Source: Saccoglossus kowalevskii
Taxonomy: Eukaryota > Hemichordata > Enteropneusta > Harrimaniidae
Direction: 5' to 3'
Assembly (NCBI RefSeq): GCF_000003605.2
Contig: NW_003120924.1
Location: 178,168 to 219,305, forward strand
DNA length: 41,138 bases
In this document: positions 21,269 to 32,918 of the stretch, piece after piece
Numbering within the stretch: the stretch's first letter is position 1
Layout of the letters: the number at the start of each line of letters is the position of its first letter
Notes under the pieces: model-generated
Seen by the model: only the letters and a program-made list of their open reading frames with translations
The model's database searches: none
Told to the model about the DNA's origin: nothing
Translations under genes and position numbers: made by a program

Positions 21269-22116
21269 CCTTAATGGCCAGTCAAGCCGGAGGAGACGTC
21301 TGATTTAAAAGGACAACACGCATTAAATATTCACTACGCGTATATTACTTATGGATGTATATTCCTTGGAATAATCAAGTGAGTTTTATAACCTTTGCTC
21401 TTGAAGTTGAGATGCACATACGTTTGTTTTATCCAGAGCAAAGCGGTAAATCTCTCAACCTTCTTGTGAGAACACTGAGTACAGCGTATCTGAAAAAATG
21501 ATTAAAAACGTGAGATTACAAATTCTGTCGGCGATATGATCTAAGATCTTGTGTTACAAAAGTTACTTAAGGGTGCAGTGAAGCGGAAATGTATTTGCTT
21601 ACAATACAATGTAAATCACGCGTAATGAGCGGAACTATTGGTATAACTTGAAGATGTTCCGTTATTCCCAGACGTATATAGTTTTTTACTGCCGGTGTAA
21701 CGAATAACTATTGTCTCACGAAAGAGCGGATTTGCCAGAAACTGAAAGTGGTCAGGAAAACCTCGGAAACGTCAAAACCATCCATGATCTATAAATGGGG
21801 GTCGAAAAATCGGGTTAGGGTTAGTTTTATGTGTTTCCGAGGTTTCTAAGACTACATTCCGAGGTTTCCGTTTCCGACAATTCCACTCTACGCCGTCGAT
21901 TCCTGACGGAGTATTTGAGTACAGAAATAGATATAGTAGAGTATTACATTAAATTGAATACAGATAAATTGCACTTATAAAGTACAAATGTATACCTAAA
22001 TTTGAAATGAATATACACACACGTATTATATTTATTCGATTGTAAAATAAATTTACACCTTAGTTATATAAAACAAAATATTAACAAACTTTGCTAGACT
22101 CAAGACATGTTTCGCA
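21269..22116. other. 5' flank of the SLC45-family gene, no other gene seen
   Basis: Sequence upstream of the SLC45-type ATG. It presumably holds its 5' UTR and promoter, but I see no convincing TATA box or initiator. No coding frame of note. Confidence 0.4.
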
Positions 22117-22974
22117 AAAAATGGTATGGTGATTTTGAACGCCACACTTGTATTCGTATGGAGTTTGCGAATGCCACACTTGTATTCATGTGGAGTTTGC
22201 GAACGCCACACTTGTATTCATATGAAAATTGCGAATGCCACACTTGTATTCGTATGGAGATTGTGAACGACACAATTGTATTCATATGGAGATTGCAAAT
22301 GCCACACTTGTATTCGTATGGAGATTGTGAACGCCACACTTGTATTTGTATGGAGTTTGCGAACGCCACACTTGTATTTATATGAAGATTGCGAACGCCA
22401 CACTTGTATTCATATGGAGATTGCGAATGTCACACTTGTATTCGTGTGGAGATTGCGAATGTCACACTTGTATTCGTATGGAGATTGCGAATGCCACACT
22501 TGTATTCATATGGAGATTGCGAACGCCACACTTGTATTCGTATGGAGTTTGCGAACGCCACATTTGTATTCATATGGAGATCGCGAACGCCACACTTGTA
22601 TTCATATGGAGATTGTGAACGCCACACTTGTATTCGTATGGAGTTTGCGAATGCCACACTTGTATTCATATGGAGATTGCCAACGCCACATTTGTATTCA
22701 CATGGAGTTTGCGAACGCCACACTCGTATTCATATGGAGATTGTGAACGCCACACTTGTATTTGTATGGAGTTTGCGAACGCCACACTTGTTTTCATATG
22801 GAGATTGCGAACGCCACACTTGTATTCATATAGAGATTGCGAATGTCACACTTGTATTCGTATGAAGATTGTGAACGCCACACTTGTATTCATATGGAGA
22901 TTTCAAACGCCACACTTGTATTCGTATGGAGTTTGCGAATGCCACACTTGTATTCGTATGGAGAATGTGAACGC

Positions 22975-23212
22975 CTTACTAAACAATTTTACGTTTAAAC
23001 ATCGCGTGGTTAACTAATGACGTCTTACTCTATAGCTGCCAGATTGCATCACGGGTATTATTATTTGACTACAGACGTCTGTGTTTACGTGTATTTATCA
23101 ACTCAAAACTAATGCTAATAATAATAACCTCTTGCTAAATACGGTTGTTTTGTTGGCTTATTTTGATAATCTAGGCAAGCATATGGTGACTGTAAATTTT
23201 CCCACTTATCAT
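22975..23212. repeat. Non-minisatellite spacer, copy 1
   Basis: About 238 bp between two minisatellite blocks, beginning CTTACTAAACAATTTTACG and ending TTTTCCCACTTATCATCATA. It is nearly identical to 23521-23758; only a few differences are seen (for example ATAACC/ATATCC and ATCTAGG/ATCGAGG). Confidence 0.9.
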
Positions 23213-23520
23213 CATATGGAGATTGCGAACGCCACACTTGTATTCATATGGAGATTGCGAACGCCACACTTGTATTCATATGGAGATTGCGAACGCCATA
23301 CTTGTATTCGTATGGAGTTTGCAAATGCCACACTTGTATTCATGTGGAGTTTGCGAACGCCACACTTGTATTCATATGAAGATTGCGAATGCCACACTTG
23401 TATTCGTATGGAGATTGTGAACACCATACTTGTATTCATATGGAGATTGCAAACGCCACACTTGTATTCGTATGGAGTTTGCGAATGCCACACTTGTATT
23501 CGTATGGAGAATGTGAACGC

Positions 23521-23758
23521 CTTACTAAACAATTTTACGTTTAAACATCGCGTGGTTAACTAATGACGTCTTACTCTATAGCTGCCAGATTGCATCACGG
23601 GTATTATTATTTGACTACAGACGTCTGTGTTTACGTGTATTTATCAACTCAAAACTAATGCTAATAATAATATCCTCTTGCTAAATACGGTTGTTTTGTT
23701 GGCTTATTTTGATAATCGAGGCAAGCATATGGTGACTGTAAATTTTCCCACTTATAAT
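23521..23758. repeat. Non-minisatellite spacer, copy 2
   Basis: Second copy of the spacer, exactly 546 bp downstream of the first. It shows a recent higher-order duplication of spacer plus the intervening 32-bp block. Confidence 0.9.
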
Positions 23759-24604
23759 CATATGGAGATTGCAAACGCCACACTTGTATTCATATGGAGA
23801 TTGCGAACGCAACACTTGTATTCATATGGAGATTGCGAACGCCACACTTGTATTCATATGGAGATTGCGAATGCCACACTTGCATTCGTATGGAGATTGT
23901 GAACGCCACACTTGTATTTATATGGAGATTGCGAACGCCACACTTGTATTCATATGGAGATTGCGAACGCCACACTTGTATTCGTATGGATATTGCGAAC
24001 GCCACACTTGTATTCATATGGAGATTGTGAACACCACATTTGTATTCGTATGGATATTGCGAACGCCACATTTGTAATCATATGGAGATTGCGAATGCCA
24101 CACTTGCATTCGTATGGGGGTTGTGAACGCCACAATTGTATTAATATGGAGATTGCGAACGCCACACTTGTATTCATATGGAGACTGCGAACGCCACACT
24201 TGTATTTATATGTAGACTGTGAACGCCACATTTGCATTCATGTGGAGATTGCGAACGCCACACTTGTATTCATATGGAGTTTGCGAACGCAACACTTGTA
24301 TTTATATGGAGATTGCGATCGCCACACTTGTATTCGTATGGAGATTGCGGACGCAACATTTGTATTCATATGGAGATTGCGAACGCCACACTTGTATTCA
24401 TATGGAGATTGCGAACGCCACGCTTGTATGCATGTGGAGACTGCGAACGCCACATTTGTATTCATATGAAGATTGCGAACGCCACACTTGTATATATATG
24501 GAGATTGCGAACGCAACACTTGTATTTATATGGAGATTGTGATCGCCACACTTGTATTCATGTGGAGATTGCGAACGCCACATTTGTATTGATATGGAGA
24601 TTAA

Positions 24605-27600
24605 AACAAATCCCAGCTCATACAAAAGTATGCTTGTGAATCTCTGGTGTTCTTTGAAGAAGAAGAGAAACACATTATGACTTAGTCAAGCTGTTTGAAT
24701 CTTACGTCACTATAGAAAAAAATCTATCAGTTACTAGTATTTTTAAAATATTATGAAAAACGAATAATGAGAAGAGGGTCTTTTGCACTCTCTAAATAGT
24801 CATCTTCGTTCAGTTTTTTTGAACGATGGATGAAATTCTGCCTATATTTCTTGATTTTCATTTTGGTGCAGACAGGAATGCGTCTACGTAACTAACTCGT
24901 TACAAAATTGATCCAGGCGTGCTATTCCAAAGTTTGTCACTACAATGACAACACATACATACGTAGTTTCTACGATAACAATACATGTGACCGAATTACA
25001 ACCTGTGTATCGTAGGCTCTACTCAAACTATCTCGTATGAAAAATACGGAATAGTCGATTTGTAACAAAATATATTGATTCTTTATGACGTGTATTTGTA
25101 AACTTATTGGTGATCAAAATACTCCCATTGTCCTCGTCAAGCGATGGTTATAATAGCTGTATTTAACGATTTGTAAGTACATGATACCTACTCTACGTCC
25201 ACCGATATCCCGATGGTATTATTGATTATATCACTGCACAATGCGTACATTGCGACAGAGTACGTATACATGGTTCATGACTCCTACACAGCTGAGGTCG
25301 GGGTAGCTTTATAATATCCATGTCACCATTGTGTTCACATACACAAAACTGAAACTGAATGAAAAACTCCTCCCCATCCGTCAAACTAGACCTGCCCTGG
25401 GTCACCATGGTAACAATATGTTGGATTCACTACATTGATTTATTATTTGATATTTCATTTTTATGATGTCACGTAATAGTGGATAACCACTGTTTTACTT
25501 CAAAGCACAAATGTTTCGTCTTTATGTGGAAAGCAAGCTGGAGTGTATACACTTTGAACACCAAAGTCCACTATCGTCATCATTCACAAATTCTGAATCG
25601 ATATAATAAATTTCGTAATTTTTTCAAAATTTTGATCAAGAAATGCAGCCAATAGACAATTATGCCCATTTGATCCAAAATTACCAAAACCATTTTATAA
25701 AAAAACAAGCAAAATGTTCCACCAAAAAAATTATGGCGCACGATGTTTTAAAGAAACAATATGAATAACAATATAAATGTGATTAAATAATTTCGTTTGA
25801 TAAACAAATTGGGTTATAGTATGATATAATATAATATAAAATATTTTAAACATTTGTACGCATGCGTAAATTCTGGGCGCAGGAATAAAACACCTGTTTA
25901 TATGGTAGAATCTACTCCTAAATTTGAGAAAGTTGGTCATAAATCGCACGACGATGTTCATTTCATTTTTATGCATATTCATTGTTGCATGAAACAGTGT
26001 ACTAGTATGTGGTGTTGCGGTGACGTGTCTTATCATGAAATTTTAATTAAAACTTTCAAAACTCGTTAATTGAATGTATTATTCGAGCAAGTTACATCCT
26101 TCCCCGGATAAATGTGATTGTATAATTATAATATATTAGTCTGAATTTATTTTTTGCTCACGGGAATCATTTTAAGGTCGATTTAACACAATAAAACAAA
26201 ACACCTTCGGAAATTAGTACGACATATATCACCGTTAGTTAATTTATTCAAACAAATGATTATTTTACAAATGCGTATTGGATTACACATTTTGCAGAGT
26301 AACTTATTCTTTGCACGCTGCGTTATTTCAGGTCTCTGCTAACGTATTCCAACTGTAATCCAATAGAGCAAACTCGGGGGACAACCCCGGATATGTACGT
26401 TTCTTAGCAAACACTCACCGTTCCCGAAGGTACTCAAAATACGAAACAACGCGACCTTGCTTCTTTGGATGATCAATCGGGGGGTTAATAATGAAGGCAA
26501 ATCGCCGTCAAATATATTTCTATTCCCTAACTCCCATATTTGCCTTGAAAAAAAAAAATGAACGCAGAAATCGGGGTAGGTCGCGAGTTTTGAAAGAGAC
26601 ACAGTTGTAATAGTAACGTGGGAACATCAAATGATTGAATGAAAACTTGATGCGTCATCGGATTTACTATCACGTGTATTAAACGTGATTGATCCGTGAC
26701 GTTGGGAACATCTTCGCGGTGCTTTGAAACAGAGCCAGTCTCCTGACACTGTGATGTGTAAGCGGGTAATGTAGCTGCAATATATTACACCTGACAGCAA
26801 ACTCACCCTGGGGGCCAACTCACTGTGGCTATATAAGTTAATCCATGTACGCATTTAAAAAGTCTACAATTTCAGCTTACTCCCGGCAAATGTTAATCCA
26901 CAACGTAAAGCCGATTTGAGCTAATGTTTATACAACCGCGTTCTGTTGGCTGCATTTAGAACCTGGGAATACGACTACTGCGTTTTGAATGAGAATATCA
27001 ACTGTAATCGATATTACGTCAAACGATGCGGCGACGCCTGATTGATAGATGATTTTATCCTAAATAAAATTTAGTTTGTGTCATGCATCAGCCGAGATAA
27101 ACGAGAAAGCTACATCGAAAAATAGTTTTTCAATGAAAAGAAAGAAATGTGACATTAATAGTAAAAACTCGTTTTGAGTTGTGTCATTTTACCTGGACCC
27201 ATACCTAACGCTTCAATCTTTAAGGCACTTTGGGCCGATTTAAAATTGTGCACCACTGAGCACGTAACTGCGCATCTTTGCAATGCATCATGGAAGAGAA
27301 ATTCCCATAATGAAACAAATATTATGTACTGAAAACCTGACTATATTATATGCAATTCTTATAAAAATTTTCCAACCATATCATTCTATGTCACCGAAAA
27401 AATTCCAAGATATCATGAAAAATAATTTCACTATTGAAACCTAAGCAAATTAACCCACTACNNNNNNNNNNNNNNNNNNNNNNNNNNNNNNNNNNNNNNN
27501 NNNNNNNNNNNNNNNNNNNNNNNNNNNNNNNNNNNNNNNNNNNNNNNNNNNNNNNNNNNNNNNNNNNNNNNNNNNNNNNNNNNNNNNNNNNNNNNNNNNN

Positions 27601-28157
27601 NNNNNNNNNNNNNNNNNNNNNNNNNNNNNNNNNNNNNNNNNNNNNNNNNNNNNNNNNNNNNNNNNNNNNNNNNNNNNNNNNNNNNNNNNNNNNNNNNNNN
27701 NNNNNNNNNNNNNNNNNNNNNNNNNNNNNNNNNNNNNNNNNNNNNNNNNNNNNNNNNNNNNNNNNNNNNNNNNNNNNNNNNNNNNNNNNNNNNNNNNNNN
27801 NNNNNNNNNNNNNNNNNNNNNNNNNNNNNATCACCCACCCCTGAAAACAAACTCTTAATACCACGCTGAAGCGTTTGGTAAAAAGACAAGTGATGCGAAA
27901 ATACATTTGGTTTAGCACAATATATAATTTTAGGGTATACAGTTTTATTTGAACATCGCTATATTCACAGAATGCCTGCATCAAGTGCAAGTGGCGCAAC
28001 CTAAATAATGTTGTATAATAGGGCGGATATCTACGACGGACTCCCGAAATCCGGCAGGTGCCGTGTTTAATGAATCCACGAGGCGTTGTTTAATTCTTTA
28101 AAATTCTTAAGGTAGACGACAACTGATACATAAAAATACCCATAATTTAACGATTTT
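24605..28157. other. Intergenic, no gene seen; one assembly gap
   Basis: AT-rich sequence with only chance-length frames. It has a TATAATATAATATAA stretch near 25824 and poly-A runs, and contains the gap at 27462-27829. Nothing recognisable. Confidence 0.45.
27462..27829. other. Assembly gap (368 N)
   Basis: Run of 368 N. The long frames spanning it are artefacts of translating N. Confidence 1.
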
Positions 28158-28163
28158 ATAAAA

Positions 28164-28242
<79 letters not shown>
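28158..28242. repeat. (AAAT)n microsatellite
   Basis: About 21 uninterrupted AAAT units followed by a short AT run. Confidence 0.97.
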
Positions 28243-28243
<1 letters not shown>

Positions 28244-31200
28244 ATATATATTTATATTTTAATGAATGGCGGTCATTTTGTCAGTACTAGAACGTTTCAT
28301 TTTTTGATTTCTGTGTGACGTCATAGATCAACGTTTTTAAAAGCAGCAATATTTCTTAAAATGCGATATTGTAACACGCAGCACATGCGTCATCGTGTTA
28401 CCATGGAACAGCGCCATTGTACGCAATAAAATGAATATTATTATAAGAATCACTACCAAATTTTTCCACAATTATGAGTTGATAATTGAACTTGTTTTGA
28501 CGAAACTGATAAACTAACGTCAAAGTGACGATTAAATTTAACTCGGAATTCAAAATAACGCGTCACTGCGCATGCTCGTCGGCATTTCTGTGTGAAGAAA
28601 TACTTAACAATTCCAAGAAACGTTACGTGGAGTGCTGGGACAGGAGACACTTCCATTGGAGAACTGTACGTATGTGCTGACTTATGCTCGCCCCCGTTTC
28701 TCGCAATCAAATAAGTCTGGAATGGAGTCTCTTTTTGAGCCAAATTGGCTGGAAAGGGGTCCACAATTTCAGCATTTTTTTGGTAAATTGGCCTATTAGA
28801 GGAGATCAAATATACAAATCACCGTTGTTTCTTTCTCAATTCGATTGTCTGTGAATAGTTATATATTTTTCGCAAAATTTTCCAAACGGATTATCGATTT
28901 CTGTAACTTTAATTTGTTGTCCGGAAAGGCAGGATTGTATGGAATTTGAGCCTGAGGTACTGGTGGCAATGGTCTACATGTATAAATGTACTAGAGAAGT
29001 CCCTTTCTTAGGCTATGAACATTTATTCGCACATCCAATTCGGGAAACAGTGCGATTCGGATGAATTCCCAAGAATGGTGTTGATTTAATCCCCCCTCCC
29101 AACTTCTTCTCATTTAACCACATTGGTCAACTTGGCAACTGCAATTTCAACACGATCGAACATCCCTTAGGTATGTATACTTTAAAAAAGAACACATTAG
29201 ACAAGGCGGAAAGACGTGTCCTTGATAAACGGGAGTATTGTGGAATTCATAACATCATTAGCGAGTCTTCATATGAAATTAACCCGACGTTAATGACATC
29301 AGCGGCGTTGTAGTGAAAGCATACAGTGCGACTAAAACGTTTATCGTAAATGATGCAACGATCAACATTGAGCTAGTTTATTATTCGACCTTAATTGAAT
29401 TAGACAACTAGAAAAAAAAATGTATTTTTTGACCCGGAAAATGTCACACTTTTGGACTCCTGTATTCTTTTATGCATGCGTCACTATCACAGGCCATTCG
29501 TACATACATTTAATATATTCTCGCGATTTCTGATTCACTGAACACGAGATCTTAAAACCAAAGCCGGAAATTTCTCAGTTTGATTCCGATGTACATTTCA
29601 CGATAGCCACCTTGCATACAAATCATCTTACCAAATAGAGCATGATTTTTTTTGAGAAAGCCACGCGCGTTATTCAATATTTGAGTGTGGTCGGAAGCGC
29701 TAAGTTACACATCGCCTCATTGGAGCTTTCAGAACGTTTCCTGCCCACACGGTAGAAGTAGCAGGTGGCGGGTATTATTTGAGTTAAGCCTCAAGATTAC
29801 CGGTGTAATCTGCTCTTGTCTCGTCGCGTATTGATTGCTGTGTATACGTGAATTTGTATACGGGACTATAAAATCCACATTGATATCCCTAAGTGAGAAA
29901 ATTAAAATACGTTAAACCCACTGTAACGTAAAATGTTGCACTACGTCATCTGATGGATGAATATCACCATCGTTGCCGTGTACAAATGTCAATTTCAGTG
30001 TCTGACGCTGGTGTAATTACTCATCTAATGTGCTCTTAACTAACTATGATGGTCTGTACTACGTTAAAATGTGTCGCGGGAAGAGGGTTTATGAGGGTAT
30101 ATGAGGGTATATGAGTATGAATCGCCAAATGGTGCCCGTTTTTAGCCACATAGTTTGAAAACAAATTCAACCATTGTATCCAAACAAATCTGGATATCAT
30201 CTTCGGAAATCAACTAAAATAGTTCTTCTAGCTAAGAAATTGCTATTACTGACGAGGAAGTCCATAGAAAGTATTATCAAAGCCTAAAAACGGAAATCCT
30301 GTTGCCATACAAAATATGTAACAAAAAATTGTATGGAAATAAATAGTATCTGTTTTCGTCTTTTCGGAAAGGGGCGAGACTAGATACTGGCGGCACATTC
30401 CCATATCTGGCAAGCAAACCGCTGCATCTCAAATTCTTACTATTGGACTCTCTGTAAATGAATGATAATGTAACCAATGATTCATGCTCTAAAAATCTAG
30501 AAAAAAATAAAAAAATGACTTTTCTAGTTCCCTGGTATCACTACACCGTATAAAATATCTCGTCCAGCTCGGTGATTCAATTGGATACTCAGATTTGATG
30601 TGCTTCGTAGTTTGCCATTTGGAACCCAGTTAGTTTCAAGTCTCGTTGAATTATTTGAGGCTTGTCTTCCGTTTTCAGTCGAACTATTCTCACTGTTGAT
30701 TCAGTACCACATCCATATGAGAAAAACTTTTAAGGGTGAAAATTCGATGATAATAATAAGAAATATGAGCTTACTGGCGTGAATTTAGTAACGTCGAATT
30801 ATCAACGTCGATTTATCATATTTGTATTGCATGGCTTAAACACAACATACCAATATCATGACATTTCCGCTATTTAAATTGGATTCTTAAACTAAATGAA
30901 AAAAAAACCGGATCTGTCTTGCTTCAACTGCTGAAATTCAATCAGAAGGGTATATCAATTCGGTTCGGGTTATCTGTCCGTCCTAAATAGTAAGTGTAAA
31001 CGAACTTACTGACGAAGCCCCTCGTCCAATTATTACACAAGCAGTTAAAAATACTCTGCACGTATCAAAATGAAATATTTGTTTAATTGTGTTCTTTGTG
31101 TCACAGTCCTTGTTATATACACACCACGATGTACTCTTAGAAAGTGTTGAGAAAAGCAAAAATGGCTAAATTTTATTGTGTTGTTTGTAAAGATATATTA

Positions 31201-32453
31201 CGGTAAATTGGTTCAATTTCTGACATACATTCATTCACATATTCATAGGAATATTAAAAGATTTACTATTCTTTGGGATCTTTAATTTGGTATAAAATGC
31301 ATCAAAATAGACCCATCTAATCCATATATGCAACCCTGTATTATATTTCGCTTGGCATACACAATGTTTTACGAAGATAAACATCACTACTTGATTTGCC
31401 ATTATCGTCCGTGCTAAATGCGGGACTTGTCTGAAAACATTGCTGTCACAGTTTCTCAGGGGAATCCTGAGTTCTTTATTAGATCACGACTGTCATTAGT
31501 AAAATAAAAATACACGCAAACATCTATTTATAATCATATCAATGTTAATTATGACGATGTGACATGCAGATACAGAATGTGGCATAGTCGTATATTTCGG
31601 TGAAAGGGAGTTTGAAGTCGACGTTTTTCAGCGTAATGCAACAGAACTACTGAGAAGCGTAAGAAACACGAGTGCGAATTTTTAGGAAACTCGTTAAGGA
31701 GTTGAGTGTTCAGTCTAGTGCAGTACAGTATAACATTATTAAATGTCACAGGCACAGCTTGCATCGATCTCAAGTACACAGTATCGGGAATTGACATTGC
31801 GTTAATTGAATAGAAATACTGAAAATTAAATTATTATTTCATCAAGGTTGCTTTGTAGTACGCATGAGCACGTCACAGATTAATAACGTATACCTTTAAT
31901 TGATAGAAAACAAGTATTAATATCTTAAATTATCTTTTTTTCAAGTATACTTATATCACACGTCTGATAGATTTACTATTGGATATGAAATGTTCAGCAT
32001 TGGGGATGCTGAAAAATATTGTAAGTTTGTCTGCATATTGCGATCATCTGAATATACTAGTAAATAAAATAAATAAATCAACGCTCTTGTCACCATTTGA
32101 TGAATCTGTCAGATTTCAGTTAAATTAACGTCACTTTAGATAGAGCCCAATTAAGTATATATTCGAAATCGACAATTATAAAGTTAAGAAACTATATATA
32201 TTAAGTCAGCCATTTATTTTATGAAACGTATGTATTACTCAAAATACTAGTAGATCTTGAGAACTGTAGAGCAGAATTCGATGCAATCAATTTAGACAGT
32301 ACGTATCATCAATATTTTGAAATTGACGTCTATTCACCAACAAATATATTCCTTCGATGTGTCAAATTTCCTTCTAAATGTGAGTTATAATGTTACATGT
32401 TTAAAACTCGCAATGGACATTTATATTTTGCGATGTAGAAATGTACACTCACC
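28243..32453. other. Intergenic, no supported gene
   Basis: Includes a CRE palindrome TGACGTCA (28316-28323), an NRF1-like CTGCGCATGC near 28566, a small tandem TATGAGGGTA run near 30091-30110 and AT-rich filler. A 118-codon minus-strand frame (28809-28453) has no recognisable motif or good splice context. No RNA gene was seen. Confidence 0.4.
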
Positions 32454-32797
32454 GGCAGTGCTTCTATACCGGCTCCAATTTCCCTTGGACTAGTCTTCCT
32501 CGCTGCGCTGTTCCGCCGACGTCGATCAACCAAACGTCTCTTTACGGTGTCTGCGATACAGTGCGGAGAGGAATGACGTCTGGATCACTTAAATATGCAA
32601 CTATGACGTCATCAATGTTCAGCGATGCGATCTGGTGTGGTCTTTTTGTGGTGCTTTCACTTCACACCACTTTAATGCTCGAAATACTAAATCAGTCTAC
32701 ATTGAGGATTGTCTCGTTTATATTAATAATTATCCGTTAGTGCGCATCACAGTCGCAAAATGTTCAGGTACTAGAGCGCCCTCTGTGGCAAACAAGA
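32454..32797. promoter_or_regulatory. Candidate promoter (possibly divergent), GC-richer with a CRE
   Basis: Positions 32454-32620 are richer in CpG than their surroundings. The consensus cAMP-response element TGACGTCA is at 32604-32611, with further GACGTC half-sites nearby. A strong minus-strand splice donor (GCCG, then GTGAGTG, exon edge 32453) follows on the left, and the candidate plus-strand start codon is at 32798. The minus-strand sequence before the donor has no usable ATG, so it would be a non-coding leader exon. Inference from motifs only. Confidence 0.3.
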
Positions 32798-32918
32798 ATG
32801 TCAAAATGTAGCAAATGTTATCAAATAGGTATTACCACGTGTACGCTACGATCAAACAGGTTAAAATTGAGGAAGTTAATCTCCAGGAGGCTGACAGATA
32901 TACAAACTAAAATCACAG
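32798..32918 (+). CDS. First exon of the candidate small membrane protein
   Basis: 40 codons plus one base, with two CxxC-like cysteines at the N-terminus and a Lys/Arg-rich middle (RLKLRKLISRRL). Donor GTAAGC begins at 32919. There is no signal peptide. Confidence 0.4.

Larger units (their letters stand above)
22117..24604. repeat. 32-bp-unit minisatellite (about 60 units) in three blocks
   Basis: The unit is GAGATTGCGAACGCCACA followed by CTTGTATTC(A/G)TATG, 32 bp. It runs in three blocks: about 22117-22974, 23213-23520 and 23759-24604, roughly 27, 10 and 26 units. Variation concentrates at three CpG sites: GCGA becoming GTGA or GCAA, AACG becoming AATG or AACA, and TTCG alternating with TTCA. 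A unit of 32 is 2 modulo 3, so any reading frame passes through all three phases in 96 bp. The many overlapping long frames on both strands are therefore the same 32-residue periodic translation (for example MEIANATLVFIW and RTPHLYSYGDCERHTC), not separate genes. No splice sites or initiator context support coding. Confidence 0.95.

Noticed and set aside
22117-24604. CRISPR-like layout (32-bp repeats)
   Set aside because: Units are contiguous with no unique spacers between them, and the window is clearly animal nuclear DNA.
22107-24639. More than fifteen overlapping open frames of 60-185 codons on both strands in the minisatellite
   Set aside because: All are phases of one 32-bp repeat; they lack splice sites, start context and any non-repetitive domain.
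27391-27999. Long frames spanning 27.4-28.0 kb
   Set aside because: Produced by translating a 368-N gap.
28453-28809. 118-codon minus-strand frame (contains NLAQKETPFQTYLIARNGGE)
   Set aside because: Non-repetitive and moderately protein-like, but no ATG, no convincing acceptor or donor and no recognised motif; left as unsupported.
31549-31797. 82-codon minus-strand frame as a possible downstream exon of the divergent gene
   Set aside because: No splice phase or motif ties it to the donor at 32453.
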